64,000 nucleotides of DNA from an uncultured Flavobacteriales bacterium (GCA_913054135.1 CAJXJK010000010.1:62001-126000); one strand, 5' to 3'; counted from the first letter of the stretch, positions 27,107-36,540 are shown. Program-made: numbers and translations. Notes: generated by a model from the letters alone, not told the origin.

Positions 27107-29692
27107 ATGAAAACGGTTAAAAAAATTTCAAGTCTTAAGGGAGGGCTTATACTATCCTTTCTTTTATTGTCAATGATTTCTTTTGGACAGATGTCTTATG
27201 AAGAATTCCACGCAAAGTATAAACCTCACTATAAAACTTTAGCTCCTGATGCCGAGGTCGTGAAAATTGCCAACGAGTCAAATCAGGAAACAGGCGCTTT
27301 GATTATTCAACTTTTATTGCAGCAACATGCTGAAGGAAACGAAGAGGCTGAGTTAAAATTGGTGGCAATATTAACTTCTGCAAAAAGAGCCATTGTTGCT
27401 GGCATGTTAAAAGAATTGCCAGTTGATGATGCCATTAAATTCCTGAATACTTCAAAATATGAATGGCAATATGAAGTGCTTTATCATGTAGATAAAACTA
27501 CTTATCATAACCTATCACCAAACATGCTTTCAATGTTATTATATGACGGTCCTAAAGGTCCATTTGGTCCTGAAAGAAAGAACTGGTCGCCAGCTTATGC
27601 TGGTTTAGGATTCGATTATTCTTGGTCGGGAATGAAAGGTTTCAACAATGTAATTGAAGCATACGGAGATGGATCTTCAGAAAACACCTTGATTGGGCCT
27701 TCTGCCTTTATTGGTTTCAAAACTAAAGAGATGAATTTTGTTGAGATCATGTATCAAAATAGAGCTCTAAAAACAGATTATCAAAACACAGCATTTTCTG
27801 ATATTAAATTTGGACAACACACAGTTGGTGTGAATTTTCTAAAAGGAAATGGAACTCCAGGATCAATGTTTTTATTCAATCACGGATGGGGAGCACACGC
27901 AAATTTTGCTTCTTGGTCAGTGAAGGATGTAAATGGTAAAACAAAAGTTGGGTCAGGAATAAATGGTGGATTGAGCTATAATGCACAAATCTTCATTAAC
28001 CCTATCAAAAAGATTCCGTTGATGTTCGGTATCAGAGCTTACGCTCAAATTAACTTTCCGAGACATGATTTTAATGGTCTTAGCGACAACTTAAATGGAT
28101 GGGCTGACGGAACATCAACTAATGAAGACAATGCTTCGGTTATATCAACTTTCGGAGCTCAAGTTCAAGCGATTTATAAATTTGGTAAAACATCTGACGA
28201 TACTAAATACACTGATTTCGAAACAGAAATGGTTGCAAATGTTGATCCACATATTAACACTGCTTACACTGAAATTTTACCAATTATTTCACCTGATGGT
28301 AAAACACTTTATTTCATCCGTTCTGATCATCCTCAAAACAACAATGGTTCAATGAACTCTCAAGATGTTTGGGTGGCTGACGTTTCAAACGGAATGGAGA
28401 ATGCACAAGCGAAAAGAATGCCAGAGAAATTCAACAGACTTTCAAATAATATGATTGCTGGGGTAAGTCCTGACGGTAACTCAATGATGGTAAAAGGAAT
28501 CTTTAATGATAAGGGTGAATATCTGAAAAAAGGATACTCAATCATTAATAAAACAGCAACAGGATGGTCTGAGCCAAAAGCATGTAATGTAGATAACTAC
28601 GAAAACATGTCAAAAGGGGCTTATGTTGGAGCGTACTGGACACAAGATGGTAAACACATGTTGTTATCTATGTCTGAAAGTTCGTCTGACAACTCACAAG
28701 ATTTATATGTGACACACCAAATTGAAGGATCTGATTGGAGTCGTCCAATTAAATTGGGAAGCACTATTAATGGAGATGGAGATGAGCATTCACCTTTCTT
28801 AGCGTCTGATGGTAAAACACTTTATTTCTCTTCAAATAGAGATGGTGGTTTAGGAGACAATGATATTTGGATGTCAAAAAGAGAAGATGATACTTGGACA
28901 AAATGGTCTGAGCCTGTAAATCTTGGATCTGATATTAATACTGAAAACTGGGATGCATATTATTCAATTGATGCCTCAGGTAAATATGCATACATGGCTT
29001 CTGCTACCAATACTAAGGGAAAAGAAGATATCGTGAGAATTAAGCTGAAAGAAGAAGTTCAGCCTGATCCTGTAGTTTTAATTTCAGGTAAGGTTTTAAA
29101 CAAGAAGACGAACGAACCAGTTGATGCATCAATCGTTTATAACGGTCTTGTTGACGGTAAAAACTATGGTGTTGCTAGAACAAATCCTGCAACAGGAGAA
29201 TACACAATTGTATTGCCTTATGGTAGAAACTATGATTTCACTGCAGGTGCTGGTAATTACATTGGTGTATCTGACAATCTTGATTTAACTGATGTTGGAG
29301 AGTATAAAGAAATCAAAAGAGATTTATTCTTGATTCCTATTGAAGTTGGCGCAACTGTACGATTGAACAACATCTTCTTTGAAACAGGAAAAGACGAATT
29401 GAAAAACGAATCTCAATCTGAGTTAAATCGTGTGATTGATTTCTTAAAAGAGAATCCTACAGTAAAAATTGAACTTTCAGGACATACTGATAACGTAGGA
29501 GACAAAGGATTTAACAAATCATTATCTCAAAAAAGAGCAAATGCAGTTCTTGAATTCTTGAAGAAAGAAGGTATTGATACTGCACGTCTCGTAGCCAAAG
29601 GTTACGGAATGGAAAAACCTGTGGCCGACAATACCACAGAAACCGGGAGATCAATGAATAGAAGAGTAGAATTTACGATTCTAGAAAAGTAA
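27107..29692 (+). CDS. OmpA-family protein with PD40 beta-propeller repeats
   Basis: 861 residues. A signal peptide (ending SFGQ) precedes a region with barrel-like features (about 150-350). A WD40-like PD40 propeller follows (about 375-655), with repeated TLYFxSxR/D motifs such as ISPDGKTLYFIRSDH and LASDGKTLYFSSNRDG. Next is a carboxypeptidase-regulatory-like domain (about 665-745) and a C-terminal OmpA peptidoglycan-binding domain (about 755-861: GHTDNVGDKGFNKSLSQKRA, NRRVEFTI). The OmpA domain should tether it to the cell wall. Related proteins occur with T9SS/gliding machinery; a structural envelope role is inferred. Confidence 0.9.
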   Translation: MKTVKKISSLKGGLILSFLLLSMISFGQMSYEEFHAKYKPHYKTLAPDAEVVKIANESNQETGALIIQLLLQQHAEGNEEAELKLVAILTSAKRAIVAGMLKELPVDDAIKFLNTSKYEWQYEVLYHVDKTTYHNLSPNMLSMLLYDGPKGPFGPERKNWSPAYAGLGFDYSWSGMKGFNNVIEAYGDGSSENTLIGPSAFIGFKTKEMNFVEIMYQNRALKTDYQNTAFSDIKFGQHTVGVNFLKGNGTPGSMFLFNHGWGAHANFASWSVKDVNGKTKVGSGINGGLSYNAQIFINPIKKIPLMFGIRAYAQINFPRHDFNGLSDNLNGWADGTSTNEDNASVISTFGAQVQAIYKFGKTSDDTKYTDFETEMVANVDPHINTAYTEILPIISPDGKTLYFIRSDHPQNNNGSMNSQDVWVADVSNGMENAQAKRMPEKFNRLSNNMIAGVSPDGNSMMVKGIFNDKGEYLKKGYSIINKTATGWSEPKACNVDNYENMSKGAYVGAYWTQDGKHMLLSMSESSSDNSQDLYVTHQIEGSDWSRPIKLGSTINGDGDEHSPFLASDGKTLYFSSNRDGGLGDNDIWMSKREDDTWTKWSEPVNLGSDINTENWDAYYSIDASGKYAYMASATNTKGKEDIVRIKLKEEVQPDPVVLISGKVLNKKTNEPVDASIVYNGLVDGKNYGVARTNPATGEYTIVLPYGRNYDFTAGAGNYIGVSDNLDLTDVGEYKEIKRDLFLIPIEVGATVRLNNIFFETGKDELKNESQSELNRVIDFLKENPTVKIELSGHTDNVGDKGFNKSLSQKRANAVLEFLKKEGIDTARLVAKGYGMEKPVADNTTETGRSMNRRVEFTILEK

Positions 29693-29712
29693 TTGTAAAC
29701 CCAACAATCTGT

Positions 29713-29752
29713 TACCCTGACCTTGGCCTAGCTGAGGTCAGGGTTTTTTGTT
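29713..29752 (+). terminator. Rho-independent terminator
   Basis: Stem ACCCTGACCT / AGGTCAGGGT with a T run, directly after the OmpA/PD40 gene. Confidence 0.85.
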
Positions 29753-29833
29753 TTCTCCTATTTGGGTAAGCCACATACATTTAGCGGTTTTACAAAATTG
29801 TTGTTACCTTTAAAGCTCTTAAAATCCAATTGA

Positions 29834-31375
29834 ATGAGCGAGAAATTAGACCTCTTAAACAGTAAAAAAGAAGAAGCCTTAAAAGGTGGTGGTGAGAAAC
29901 GAATTGAGTCTCAACACTCAAAAGGTAAATTAACTGCCCGTGAAAGAGTTGATCTTTTGTTAGATGAAGATTCTTTTGAAGAGATAGGGATGCTAACCAC
30001 TCACCGTTCAAGCAACTTTGGATTAGAAAAACAACAGTTTTTAGGAGATGGTGTAATTACTGGTTACGGTAAAGTTCACGGTCGTCCTATTTATGTTTTC
30101 TCTCAAGACTTTACAGTTTTTGGAGGGTCTCTTGCTGAGGTTCATGCGAAGAAAATTTGTAGAATAATGGATCTTTCTCTTCAAAACGGAATTCCGTTAA
30201 TTGGATTAAATGATTCAGGTGGAGCACGTATTCAAGAAGGTGTTGTTTCATTGGGAGGATATGCAGATATCTTTTATAAGAACACTTTAGCTTCTGGAGT
30301 TGTACCTCAAATTTCTGCTATCATGGGGCCTTGCGCCGGTGGTGCAGTTTACTCACCAGCATTAACTGATTTCATTTACATGGTTGAAGATTCGTCTTTC
30401 ATGTTTGTTACCGGGCCAAATGTTGTAAAAACGGTAACTCATGAAGAAGTAACTTCAGAAGAATTAGGAGGTGCTTCAACGCATTCACAAAAATCTGGTG
30501 TTGCTCATTTCTCAGTTGAAAATGATTTAAGATGTATCAATGATTTGAAAAAGTTGTTGTCATATCTACCGCAAAACTGTGAAGAAGAATCACCAAAGTA
30601 TCCATATACTGCGGCAGATGAAAGAAGAGAAGAGTTGAATTCAATTATCCCTGATAATCCTAATCAACCTTATGATATTAAAGATGTAATCAACTCATTA
30701 GTTGATAAAGATTCTTTTTATGAAGTGCATGAGAACTTTGCTGAGAACATAGTTGTTGGTTTTGCCTTTTTAGAAGGTAAATCAATTGGAGTTGTCGCAA
30801 ATCAACCAGCCTTTTTAGCGGGTGTTTTAGACATTCAATCATCAAACAAAGCCGGACGTTTCGTTCGTTTTTGTGATGCTTTTAATATTCCATTATTAGT
30901 ACTTGAAGATGTTCCAGGATTCTTACCTGGTACTGATCAAGAATGGAACGGTATCATTAGCAATGGAGCAAAACTATTATATGCTTTCTGTGAAGCAACA
31001 GTGCCAAGAGTGACAGTAATTACTCGTAAAGCATACGGTGGAGCTTATGACGTAATGAACTCTAAACACATTGGAGCAGACATGAATTACGCTTGGCCAA
31101 CTGCAGAGATTGCAGTAATGGGAGCAAAAGGAGCTGCCGAAATTATCTTTAGAAAAGACATTAAAGAAGCAGCAAATTCTGAAGAGAAATGGAAAGAGAA
31201 AGAGGCTGAGTATGCTGAGCTTTTTGCGAATCCATACAATGCAGCCAAACACGGATTCGTTGATGAGGTGATTGAACCAGCTGAGACAAGAAAGAAATTG
31301 ATCAGAGCATTTGATATGTTGAAAAACAAGGTTGCTCATATTCCTAAAAAGAAGCACGGTAACATTCCTTTATAG
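29834..31375 (+). CDS. Acyl-CoA carboxylase, carboxyltransferase (beta) subunit
   Basis: 513 residues, typical for the propionyl-CoA/methylmalonyl-CoA carboxyltransferase (PccB) family. It moves the carboxyl group from carboxybiotin to an acyl-CoA. Visible motifs: KGKLTARERVDLLLDEDSF near the N-terminus, GGARIQEGV and MGPCAGGAVYSPALTDF in the first crotonase domain, and VPGFLPGTDQE and RKAYGGAYDVMNSK in the second. Propionyl-CoA is the usual substrate for this form, but the sequence alone does not fix it. The biotin carboxylase and carrier subunits are not in the window. It precedes the EI24-like gene by 4 bp. Confidence 0.93.
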   Translation: MSEKLDLLNSKKEEALKGGGEKRIESQHSKGKLTARERVDLLLDEDSFEEIGMLTTHRSSNFGLEKQQFLGDGVITGYGKVHGRPIYVFSQDFTVFGGSLAEVHAKKICRIMDLSLQNGIPLIGLNDSGGARIQEGVVSLGGYADIFYKNTLASGVVPQISAIMGPCAGGAVYSPALTDFIYMVEDSSFMFVTGPNVVKTVTHEEVTSEELGGASTHSQKSGVAHFSVENDLRCINDLKKLLSYLPQNCEEESPKYPYTAADERREELNSIIPDNPNQPYDIKDVINSLVDKDSFYEVHENFAENIVVGFAFLEGKSIGVVANQPAFLAGVLDIQSSNKAGRFVRFCDAFNIPLLVLEDVPGFLPGTDQEWNGIISNGAKLLYAFCEATVPRVTVITRKAYGGAYDVMNSKHIGADMNYAWPTAEIAVMGAKGAAEIIFRKDIKEAANSEEKWKEKEAEYAELFANPYNAAKHGFVDEVIEPAETRKKLIRAFDMLKNKVAHIPKKKHGNIPL

Positions 31376-31379
31376 GTAG

Positions 31380-32108
31380 ATGTTTTTTGCAGATTTCAAA
31401 TCGGCTATTTCAGATTATGGTGAAGGCTTTAAGCTTTTGTCTCAATTAAGACTTTGGAAATTTATTTTAGTTCCGGCACTCATTGCTTTGCTCGTCGCGG
31501 CTGGGATTGTATGGGGTTCAATTGAATTAGCACCTTTCATTGGTGGATATATTGCCGACATATGGCCTTTTTCGTTTTGGGAAAACACCATTCGTTCAAT
31601 AGCAGATTTTATGGGCGGAGCCCTACTAGTGATTTTCGGAATCATTGTTTTTAGGCACGTGGTTATGGCTTTTTCAGGTCCGTTCATGACACCCATTTCT
31701 CAAAAGATTGAAGACCATTTAAGAGGCCAAAAAACAGAATCAGAGATTGGATTTATGACCAGTTTGGTGAGGAGTATTAGAATCAATGTGAGAAATCTCT
31801 TAGTAGAGATATTGGCTACTGTTCCTTTCATGTTGCTTGGCTTGGTTCCGGTTTTCAATATCCTTTGTACTATTCTAATCTTTTTCTTCGGAGCTTATTT
31901 CGCCGGATTCGGGAATTTAGATTACACCTTAGAAAGACATTATAAATATCGCGACTCTGTAAAATGGGTTCAAAATCACAGAGGATTAGCAACTGGAAAC
32001 GGAACCGTTTTCATGCTTATTTTATTAATCCCGGTAATTGGGATTTTGCTAGTGTTGCCTTTGAGTTGTGCTGCAGCAACTGTTTCTGTAGTAAATAATA
32101 AAAACTGA
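31380..32108 (+). CDS. EI24/CysZ-family membrane protein
   Basis: 242 residues with about four to five long hydrophobic helices and the EI24/CysZ pattern (N-terminal FADFKSAISDYGEGFKLL, the FSGPFMTPISQKIED loop after the second helix, DYTLERHYKYRDSVKWVQNHR before the last helix). E. coli CysZ imports sulfate; many EI24 members have no assigned substrate, so transport here is only possible. It starts 4 bp after the carboxylase gene, likely co-transcribed. Confidence 0.8.
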   Translation: MFFADFKSAISDYGEGFKLLSQLRLWKFILVPALIALLVAAGIVWGSIELAPFIGGYIADIWPFSFWENTIRSIADFMGGALLVIFGIIVFRHVVMAFSGPFMTPISQKIEDHLRGQKTESEIGFMTSLVRSIRINVRNLLVEILATVPFMLLGLVPVFNILCTILIFFFGAYFAGFGNLDYTLERHYKYRDSVKWVQNHRGLATGNGTVFMLILLIPVIGILLVLPLSCAAATVSVVNNKN

Positions 32109-32136
32109 ACAATGTTACGACTAGATTGCTTATCTT

Positions 32137-32153
32137 ATTCCCAAAACGGGAAT
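32137..32153. promoter_or_regulatory. 17-bp inverted repeat upstream of the H-NOX operon
   Basis: ATTCCC-AAAAC-GGGAAT, 6-bp arms and 5-bp centre, ends 3 nt before the ATG of the sigma-54 regulator. It is not followed by a T run, so not a terminator. The exact reverse complement of this 17-mer occurs at 36455-36471. Likely an operator; its position over the start would suit repression by the regulator of its own gene (inference). Confidence 0.65.
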
Positions 32154-32156
32154 TAA

Positions 32157-33497
32157 ATGCTGGTATATATAGTAGAAGATGATAAATGGTATGCTGAATT
32201 TTTGAGGCATCATGTTGAAATGAATCCAGAAAATCAAGTTGAAATTTTCGATAATGGAAAAAGCTATGAAAAGGCCTTAGTACATAAACCAGATGTTGTT
32301 TGTCTAGATTTCAATTTGCCTGATGATACAGGGGAAAGATTATTGAAATTAACAAAGGCATCCAATCCCAATTCGGAGGTAGTAATAATATCAGGACAAG
32401 AAGATATTAAGGTTGCAATTGAATTAATGAATTTAGGGGCATATGACTACATCTTAAAAGATGATGAGACCTCCACAAGAATTTGGTCAACTCTTGTGAA
32501 AATTAAAGAAAAGTCTGAACTGCTTTCAGAAGTAAAAGAACTCAGAAAGGAAATCAAATTTGATCTTAAAAAGAAAATCGATTTTATAGGGGATTCACCT
32601 GGAATAAAAAAAATTGCTGAGCTTGTTAAAAAGGCTGTTAAAACTGATATCACGGTTAGTATCACAGGAGAAACTGGGACAGGAAAAGAAGTGGTTGCAA
32701 AGTCAATACATTATGAGTCTCATTACAAAGGGAAGTTTGTAGCGGTAAATGTGGCCGCGATACCAAGTGAATTAATAGAAAGTGAGCTCTTTGGTCATGA
32801 AAAAGGTGCTTTTACCGGTGCAAATGTGACAAGAATTGGAAAGTTTGAAGAGGCAAAAAATGGGACACTCTTCTTAGATGAAATAGGAGAGATGGACGCC
32901 AGTATGCAAGCCAAACTATTACGGGTGTTGCAAGAAAGAGAGGTTACGAGGGTTGGCTCTAATAAGCCAATTAAGGTAAACTTGAGAGTGGTCACTGCTA
33001 CTCATAAAAACTTAGCTGATGAGGTACATGAGGGTCGTTTTAGACAAGATTTGTACTTCCGCCTTATTGGGATGCCGATTGATATCCCGCCATTAAGAGA
33101 TAGAGGTAATGATGTTATTTTGTTATCACGAAAATTTATTTCTAACTTTTGTCAAGAGAATCAGGTAGAGAAAAAAATGCTATCTAAAGAGGCAGAACGC
33201 AAATTATTAGCGCATCAATACCCGGGCAATGTTAGAGAGCTAAAGGCTTTGTTGGAATTAGCCGTTGTTATGTCCGATACTAATATTATTAATGATAGTG
33301 ATATAAATCTTTATGCTTCGAGTCAATCTTTAGATGTTTTGCTCACAGAAAATTTAAGTCTAAAAGAGTTCAATGCTAAAATCGTCCAATATTACCTTGA
33401 CAAATATGACAAAAATGTGATAAAAGCTGCTAACGCATTAAGTGTAGGAAAATCAACAGTTTACAGAATGATAAAAAATGGAGAAGTAACCTTATGA
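32157..33497 (+). CDS. Sigma-54-dependent response regulator (NtrC family)
   Basis: 446 residues. The receiver domain (1-115) has acidic residues ED at 7-8, the phospho-acceptor Asp at 51 (CLDFNLPDDTG), and Lys in YILKDD. The AAA+ domain (about 142-370) has Walker A GETGTGKE (171-178), the sigma-54-contact loop GAFTGA (217-222) and Walker B TLFLDEIGEM. A Fis-type helix-turn-helix ends the protein (405-446, AANALSVGKSTVYRMI). It should activate -24/-12 promoters with the RpoN encoded at 20472. It is the first gene of an operon and overlaps the H-NOX gene by 4 bp (ATGA). The hybrid kinase two genes on is the likely phosphodonor. Confidence 0.94.
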   Translation: MLVYIVEDDKWYAEFLRHHVEMNPENQVEIFDNGKSYEKALVHKPDVVCLDFNLPDDTGERLLKLTKASNPNSEVVIISGQEDIKVAIELMNLGAYDYILKDDETSTRIWSTLVKIKEKSELLSEVKELRKEIKFDLKKKIDFIGDSPGIKKIAELVKKAVKTDITVSITGETGTGKEVVAKSIHYESHYKGKFVAVNVAAIPSELIESELFGHEKGAFTGANVTRIGKFEEAKNGTLFLDEIGEMDASMQAKLLRVLQEREVTRVGSNKPIKVNLRVVTATHKNLADEVHEGRFRQDLYFRLIGMPIDIPPLRDRGNDVILLSRKFISNFCQENQVEKKMLSKEAERKLLAHQYPGNVRELKALLELAVVMSDTNIINDSDINLYASSQSLDVLLTENLSLKEFNAKIVQYYLDKYDKNVIKAANALSVGKSTVYRMIKNGEVTL

Positions 33498-34036
33498 AAG
33501 GAATAGTATTTACAGAGTTTTTGGAATTAGTTGAGGATAAATTCGGTTTGGAAACGGTTGAAGAAGTAATATCTACATGTGACCTTGAAACAGCTGGTTC
33601 TTATACTGCAATTGGGACTTATGATCACAAAGAAATGTTTCAAATGGTCAGTGTACTGTCAAAAACCCAGAATATTAGTGTTCCAGAATTATTGACGATT
33701 TATGGAGAACATTTTTTTGGCATCTTAGCAAAAGGATATCCCCAATTTTTAAATGACAAAGGGTTGTTTGCTTTTTTAGAGTCTATTGATAATTACATAC
33801 ATCCCCAAGTTCTTAAATTATACCCAGATGCTGAACTTCCAAGCTTTAGGGCTTCAATGAATGAAGGTAAAAATGAACTCTTGTTGGTTTATCAATCTAT
33901 TAGAGCAATGTCTGATTTTGCCGTGGGTCTTATCCAGGGTGCGTCTAAATACTATGGTAGAAAGATTAAAGTTGAAATTGTTGAAAAGGAAGAGAATGGG
34001 CAACATGTAACATTGAAAGTAACACTTATTGGATAA
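33494..34036 (+). CDS. H-NOX heme nitric-oxide/oxygen-binding sensor
   Basis: 180 residues, the usual length of stand-alone bacterial H-NOX. The proximal heme ligand is His103 in SIDNYIHPQVLKLYPDAELP. The heme-propionate YxSxR motif is Tyr133-Ser135-Arg137 (LVYQSIRAM). The N-terminal MKGIVFTEFLELVEDKFG, GSYTAIGTYDHKEMF and C-terminal FAVGLIQGASKYYG also fit the family. Stand-alone H-NOX proteins with these motifs usually bind NO and control a partner histidine kinase or diguanylate cyclase. Here it overlaps the hybrid kinase by 8 bp, so it should regulate that kinase. Ligand choice (NO or also O2) is not determined from sequence. Confidence 0.93.
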   Translation: MKGIVFTEFLELVEDKFGLETVEEVISTCDLETAGSYTAIGTYDHKEMFQMVSVLSKTQNISVPELLTIYGEHFFGILAKGYPQFLNDKGLFAFLESIDNYIHPQVLKLYPDAELPSFRASMNEGKNELLLVYQSIRAMSDFAVGLIQGASKYYGRKIKVEIVEKEENGQHVTLKVTLIG

Positions 34037-36443
34037 ATCAGTTAACATAGAAATTTATAAAAAGGCGCTTGAAAGAGAAAAGAATGCCCGTAAACAAGCA
34101 GAGCAAATTCTTGAAGAAAAAGCTATAGAGTTATACGAAGCAAATCTTTCTTTGAAAAATTTGAATGAGGTCTTGGAGAAAAAATTAGAAGAGCGAATTG
34201 CTCAAATTAAAGAATCTGAATCACAATTTGAAAAAGTGGTGGCTGAAGCCAATGACGTTATTTATAAAGTCAATTTGGCCGGTGAATTTACCTATGTCAA
34301 CAAGGCTGCAACAGAGTTGACAAATTTCTCTGAAGATGAGCTCATTGGTAAGAGTTTTAAAGAATTGGTTATCACGCCTTCTGAATCTGTCATTACTAGT
34401 TTTTATGAGAGTCAACTTCTAAATGTTAAGGAATCCACTTATTTTGAGTTCGAAATTAGAACGAAGAGTGGAGCTAGATTTTGGTTGGGACAAAATATTC
34501 AATTGATAAAGCGTCATGGGATAACTATAGGCTTATTAGGAATTGCAAGAAATATCACAGATAGGGTTAAGTCTGATCAGCTGTTAAGAAAAAGCGAAGA
34601 GAAATACAGACAAATCCTGGATAATATGGAGCTTGGAATGATAGAGGTTGATTTAGATGAAAAGATTACTAATGTTTATGAAAGTTTTTGTCAATTAACC
34701 GGTTATGAACATGAAGAACTCATTGGGAAATCACCAAAAAGTCTACTGTTAACAAAAAGCTCTCAAGAGGTAATGCAAAGGCAAAATGAATTAAGAGAGC
34801 GCGGAGAGGCCTCGGTATATGAAGTTCAATTGAAGAAAAAAAATGGTGAGGTAATATGGGTCTTAATTTCAGGAGCACCTTTTTTTAATGAATTTGGCTC
34901 AAGAATGGGAAGTATTGGCGTTCACCTAGATATAACGAATAGAAAATTAGCCGAGACTGAACTGAAGAAATCCAAAGAGCTAGCCGAGGCTTCCTCAAAA
35001 TCAAAGGAACTGTTTTTGGCAAATATGAGTCATGAGATAAGAACACCTCTAAATGCGGTGATAGGTCTTTCTCAGCTTCTAGATAAAACGAGTTTAGATG
35101 ATCAACAGTCTGAATTTCTTCAAACGATTAAATCTTCCGCCGGAAATTTACTTTCTTTGGTGAATGATATTTTAGATTTCTCTAAAATTGAGGCGGGTGA
35201 GATGTCTCTAGAAAGTGAGAATGTATCATTGTTCGAACTTGGTAAATCTGTAATTCAAACTTTATCTTATCATGCCACAGAAAAGAGCATTGAGTTAATA
35301 TTCAGCTCTAATATTAATTCGAAATCTAACTACATTGTTGATAGATTGCGATTGAGTCAAGTACTCCTAAACCTGGTCAATAATGCTCTAAAGTTTACTG
35401 AAGTTGGCACAGTTGAGTTAATAATTAACGAAACTGATAAACAAGAGATTTATTTTGAAGTAAAAGATACTGGTATTGGTATATCTAAAGAGAAAATTAA
35501 ATCAATATTTCAGAAGTTCAGACAAGAAGAACAGAGTACGGGAAGGGTATATGGAGGAACTGGTTTGGGATTGAGTATTGCTCAAAACATTGTAGAATTG
35601 TACGGAGGTAAGCTGAAAGCTCGAAGCGTGAAACATAAAGGCTCCTCCTTTTATTTCTCTTTAAGCCTAGAAAGCGCTCAATCGAGTGTTGATGATAAAG
35701 ATCTCGGGAAATTAATTGGTTTTGATTGGAGCAAAGTTCACATCTTATTAGTTGAAGATAATAAAGTCAATCAATTTGTTGCCTCAAGTTTCATGGAAGA
35801 GTGGGGAGCTAAATTGACTATTTGTAACAATGGTCTTGAAGCCTATCAAAAGATAGAGGCTAATTCTTTTGATCTCGTTTTAATGGATATTCAAATGCCC
35901 GTTATGAATGGGATTGATGCAACTATTGAAATTAGAAGCCAACTCAATAAACAAATCCCTATCATTGCCTTAACTGCAAATGCGGTGAAAGGAGATAGAG
36001 AAAAATACCTTAAGGCAGGAATGAATGACCATGTGTCAAAGCCATTTGATGAACTAGAACTGAAGAAAGCAATTGTGAAAAATATAACTGAGTTGAACAA
36101 AACAGATTTTAGAAAGCTTGAAAAAAATATAGTTTTGTTGGATCTTAGCAAATTAGAAAAAATGAGCCGAGGAAATGCTTCTTTTGTCAGAAAGATGCTC
36201 TCAATATTTTTGGAGGAATCTGGAGAACAAATTCAACTTTTTGAAAACATCACTGATCACAAGAAAATTGTGGCCCTGGCACACAAAATCAAACCCTCCA
36301 TAGACTATATAGGTTCAGAGCAGCTCGGTATTGATGTCAGAAGAATCGAGAATAAAGAGTTTGATGAAGACTGGAGTTTACTCTCAAAGTTTATTCTGGA
36401 TTGTAAGAAATTGAGAGAGGAAGTTCGAGATTATCTGTCCTAG
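34029..36443 (+). CDS. H-NOX-associated hybrid histidine kinase (PAS-PAS-HisKA-HATPase-REC-Hpt)
   Basis: 804 residues, no membrane segment or signal, so cytosolic. A charged coiled-coil region (about 10-65, KNARKQAEQILEEKAIELYEAN is its core in two parts) leads into two PAS domains (about 65-180 and 190-310). The HisKA phospho-acceptor is His335 (ANMSHEIRTPLN). ATPase motifs are NLVNNALKF, DTGIGIS and GGTGLGLS. The receiver has Asp620 (LMDIQMPVMNG), and an Hpt domain has His752 (LAHKIKPSIDYIG). The start is a TTG inside the H-NOX gene (8-bp overlap); no ATG is near. It matches the HahK/HnoK-type partner of H-NOX and should relay phosphate to the sigma-54 regulator through Hpt. Confidence 0.93.
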   Translation: MDKSVNIEIYKKALEREKNARKQAEQILEEKAIELYEANLSLKNLNEVLEKKLEERIAQIKESESQFEKVVAEANDVIYKVNLAGEFTYVNKAATELTNFSEDELIGKSFKELVITPSESVITSFYESQLLNVKESTYFEFEIRTKSGARFWLGQNIQLIKRHGITIGLLGIARNITDRVKSDQLLRKSEEKYRQILDNMELGMIEVDLDEKITNVYESFCQLTGYEHEELIGKSPKSLLLTKSSQEVMQRQNELRERGEASVYEVQLKKKNGEVIWVLISGAPFFNEFGSRMGSIGVHLDITNRKLAETELKKSKELAEASSKSKELFLANMSHEIRTPLNAVIGLSQLLDKTSLDDQQSEFLQTIKSSAGNLLSLVNDILDFSKIEAGEMSLESENVSLFELGKSVIQTLSYHATEKSIELIFSSNINSKSNYIVDRLRLSQVLLNLVNNALKFTEVGTVELIINETDKQEIYFEVKDTGIGISKEKIKSIFQKFRQEEQSTGRVYGGTGLGLSIAQNIVELYGGKLKARSVKHKGSSFYFSLSLESAQSSVDDKDLGKLIGFDWSKVHILLVEDNKVNQFVASSFMEEWGAKLTICNNGLEAYQKIEANSFDLVLMDIQMPVMNGIDATIEIRSQLNKQIPIIALTANAVKGDREKYLKAGMNDHVSKPFDELELKKAIVKNITELNKTDFRKLEKNIVLLDLSKLEKMSRGNASFVRKMLSIFLEESGEQIQLFENITDHKKIVALAHKIKPSIDYIGSEQLGIDVRRIENKEFDEDWSLLSKFILDCKKLREEVRDYLS

Positions 36444-36453
36444 ATTGAATTAT

Positions 36454-36472
36454 AATTCCCGTTTTGGGAATT
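36454..36472. promoter_or_regulatory. Second copy of the inverted repeat, after the H-NOX operon
   Basis: AATTCCCGTTTTGGGAATT with 7-bp arms; its 17-bp core is the exact reverse complement of 32137-32153. It begins 11 nt after the kinase stop and lies about 90 nt upstream of the expected start of a transcript from the -24/-12-like element at 36524. It could also work as a weak hairpin terminator (followed by GTTTTAG), but the sequence match to the first copy favours a protein-binding site. Confidence 0.6.
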
Positions 36473-36523
36473 GTTTTAGATTCACAATTGACGATAACCG
36501 TCTGAATAATAGGTGCTTGAGTC

Positions 36524-36540
36524 TTTTGGCATAATTTGGG
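36524..36540 (+). promoter_or_regulatory. Possible sigma-54 (-24/-12) promoter
   Basis: TTTTGGCATAATTTGGG: the -24 half (TTGGCA) is good, while the -12 half (TTTGGGT against TTGC) is poor though at the right distance. It lies 24 nt before the ATG at 36564 and downstream of the palindrome, the normal layout for an activator-dependent promoter. Similar word at 40289. Confidence 0.35.

Noticed and set aside
36454-36480. Palindrome after the H-NOX kinase as a simple terminator
   Set aside because: The hairpin is followed by GTTTTAG, so weak termination is possible, but the same 17-mer in inverted form directly before the operon start cannot be a terminator; a binding site explains both.
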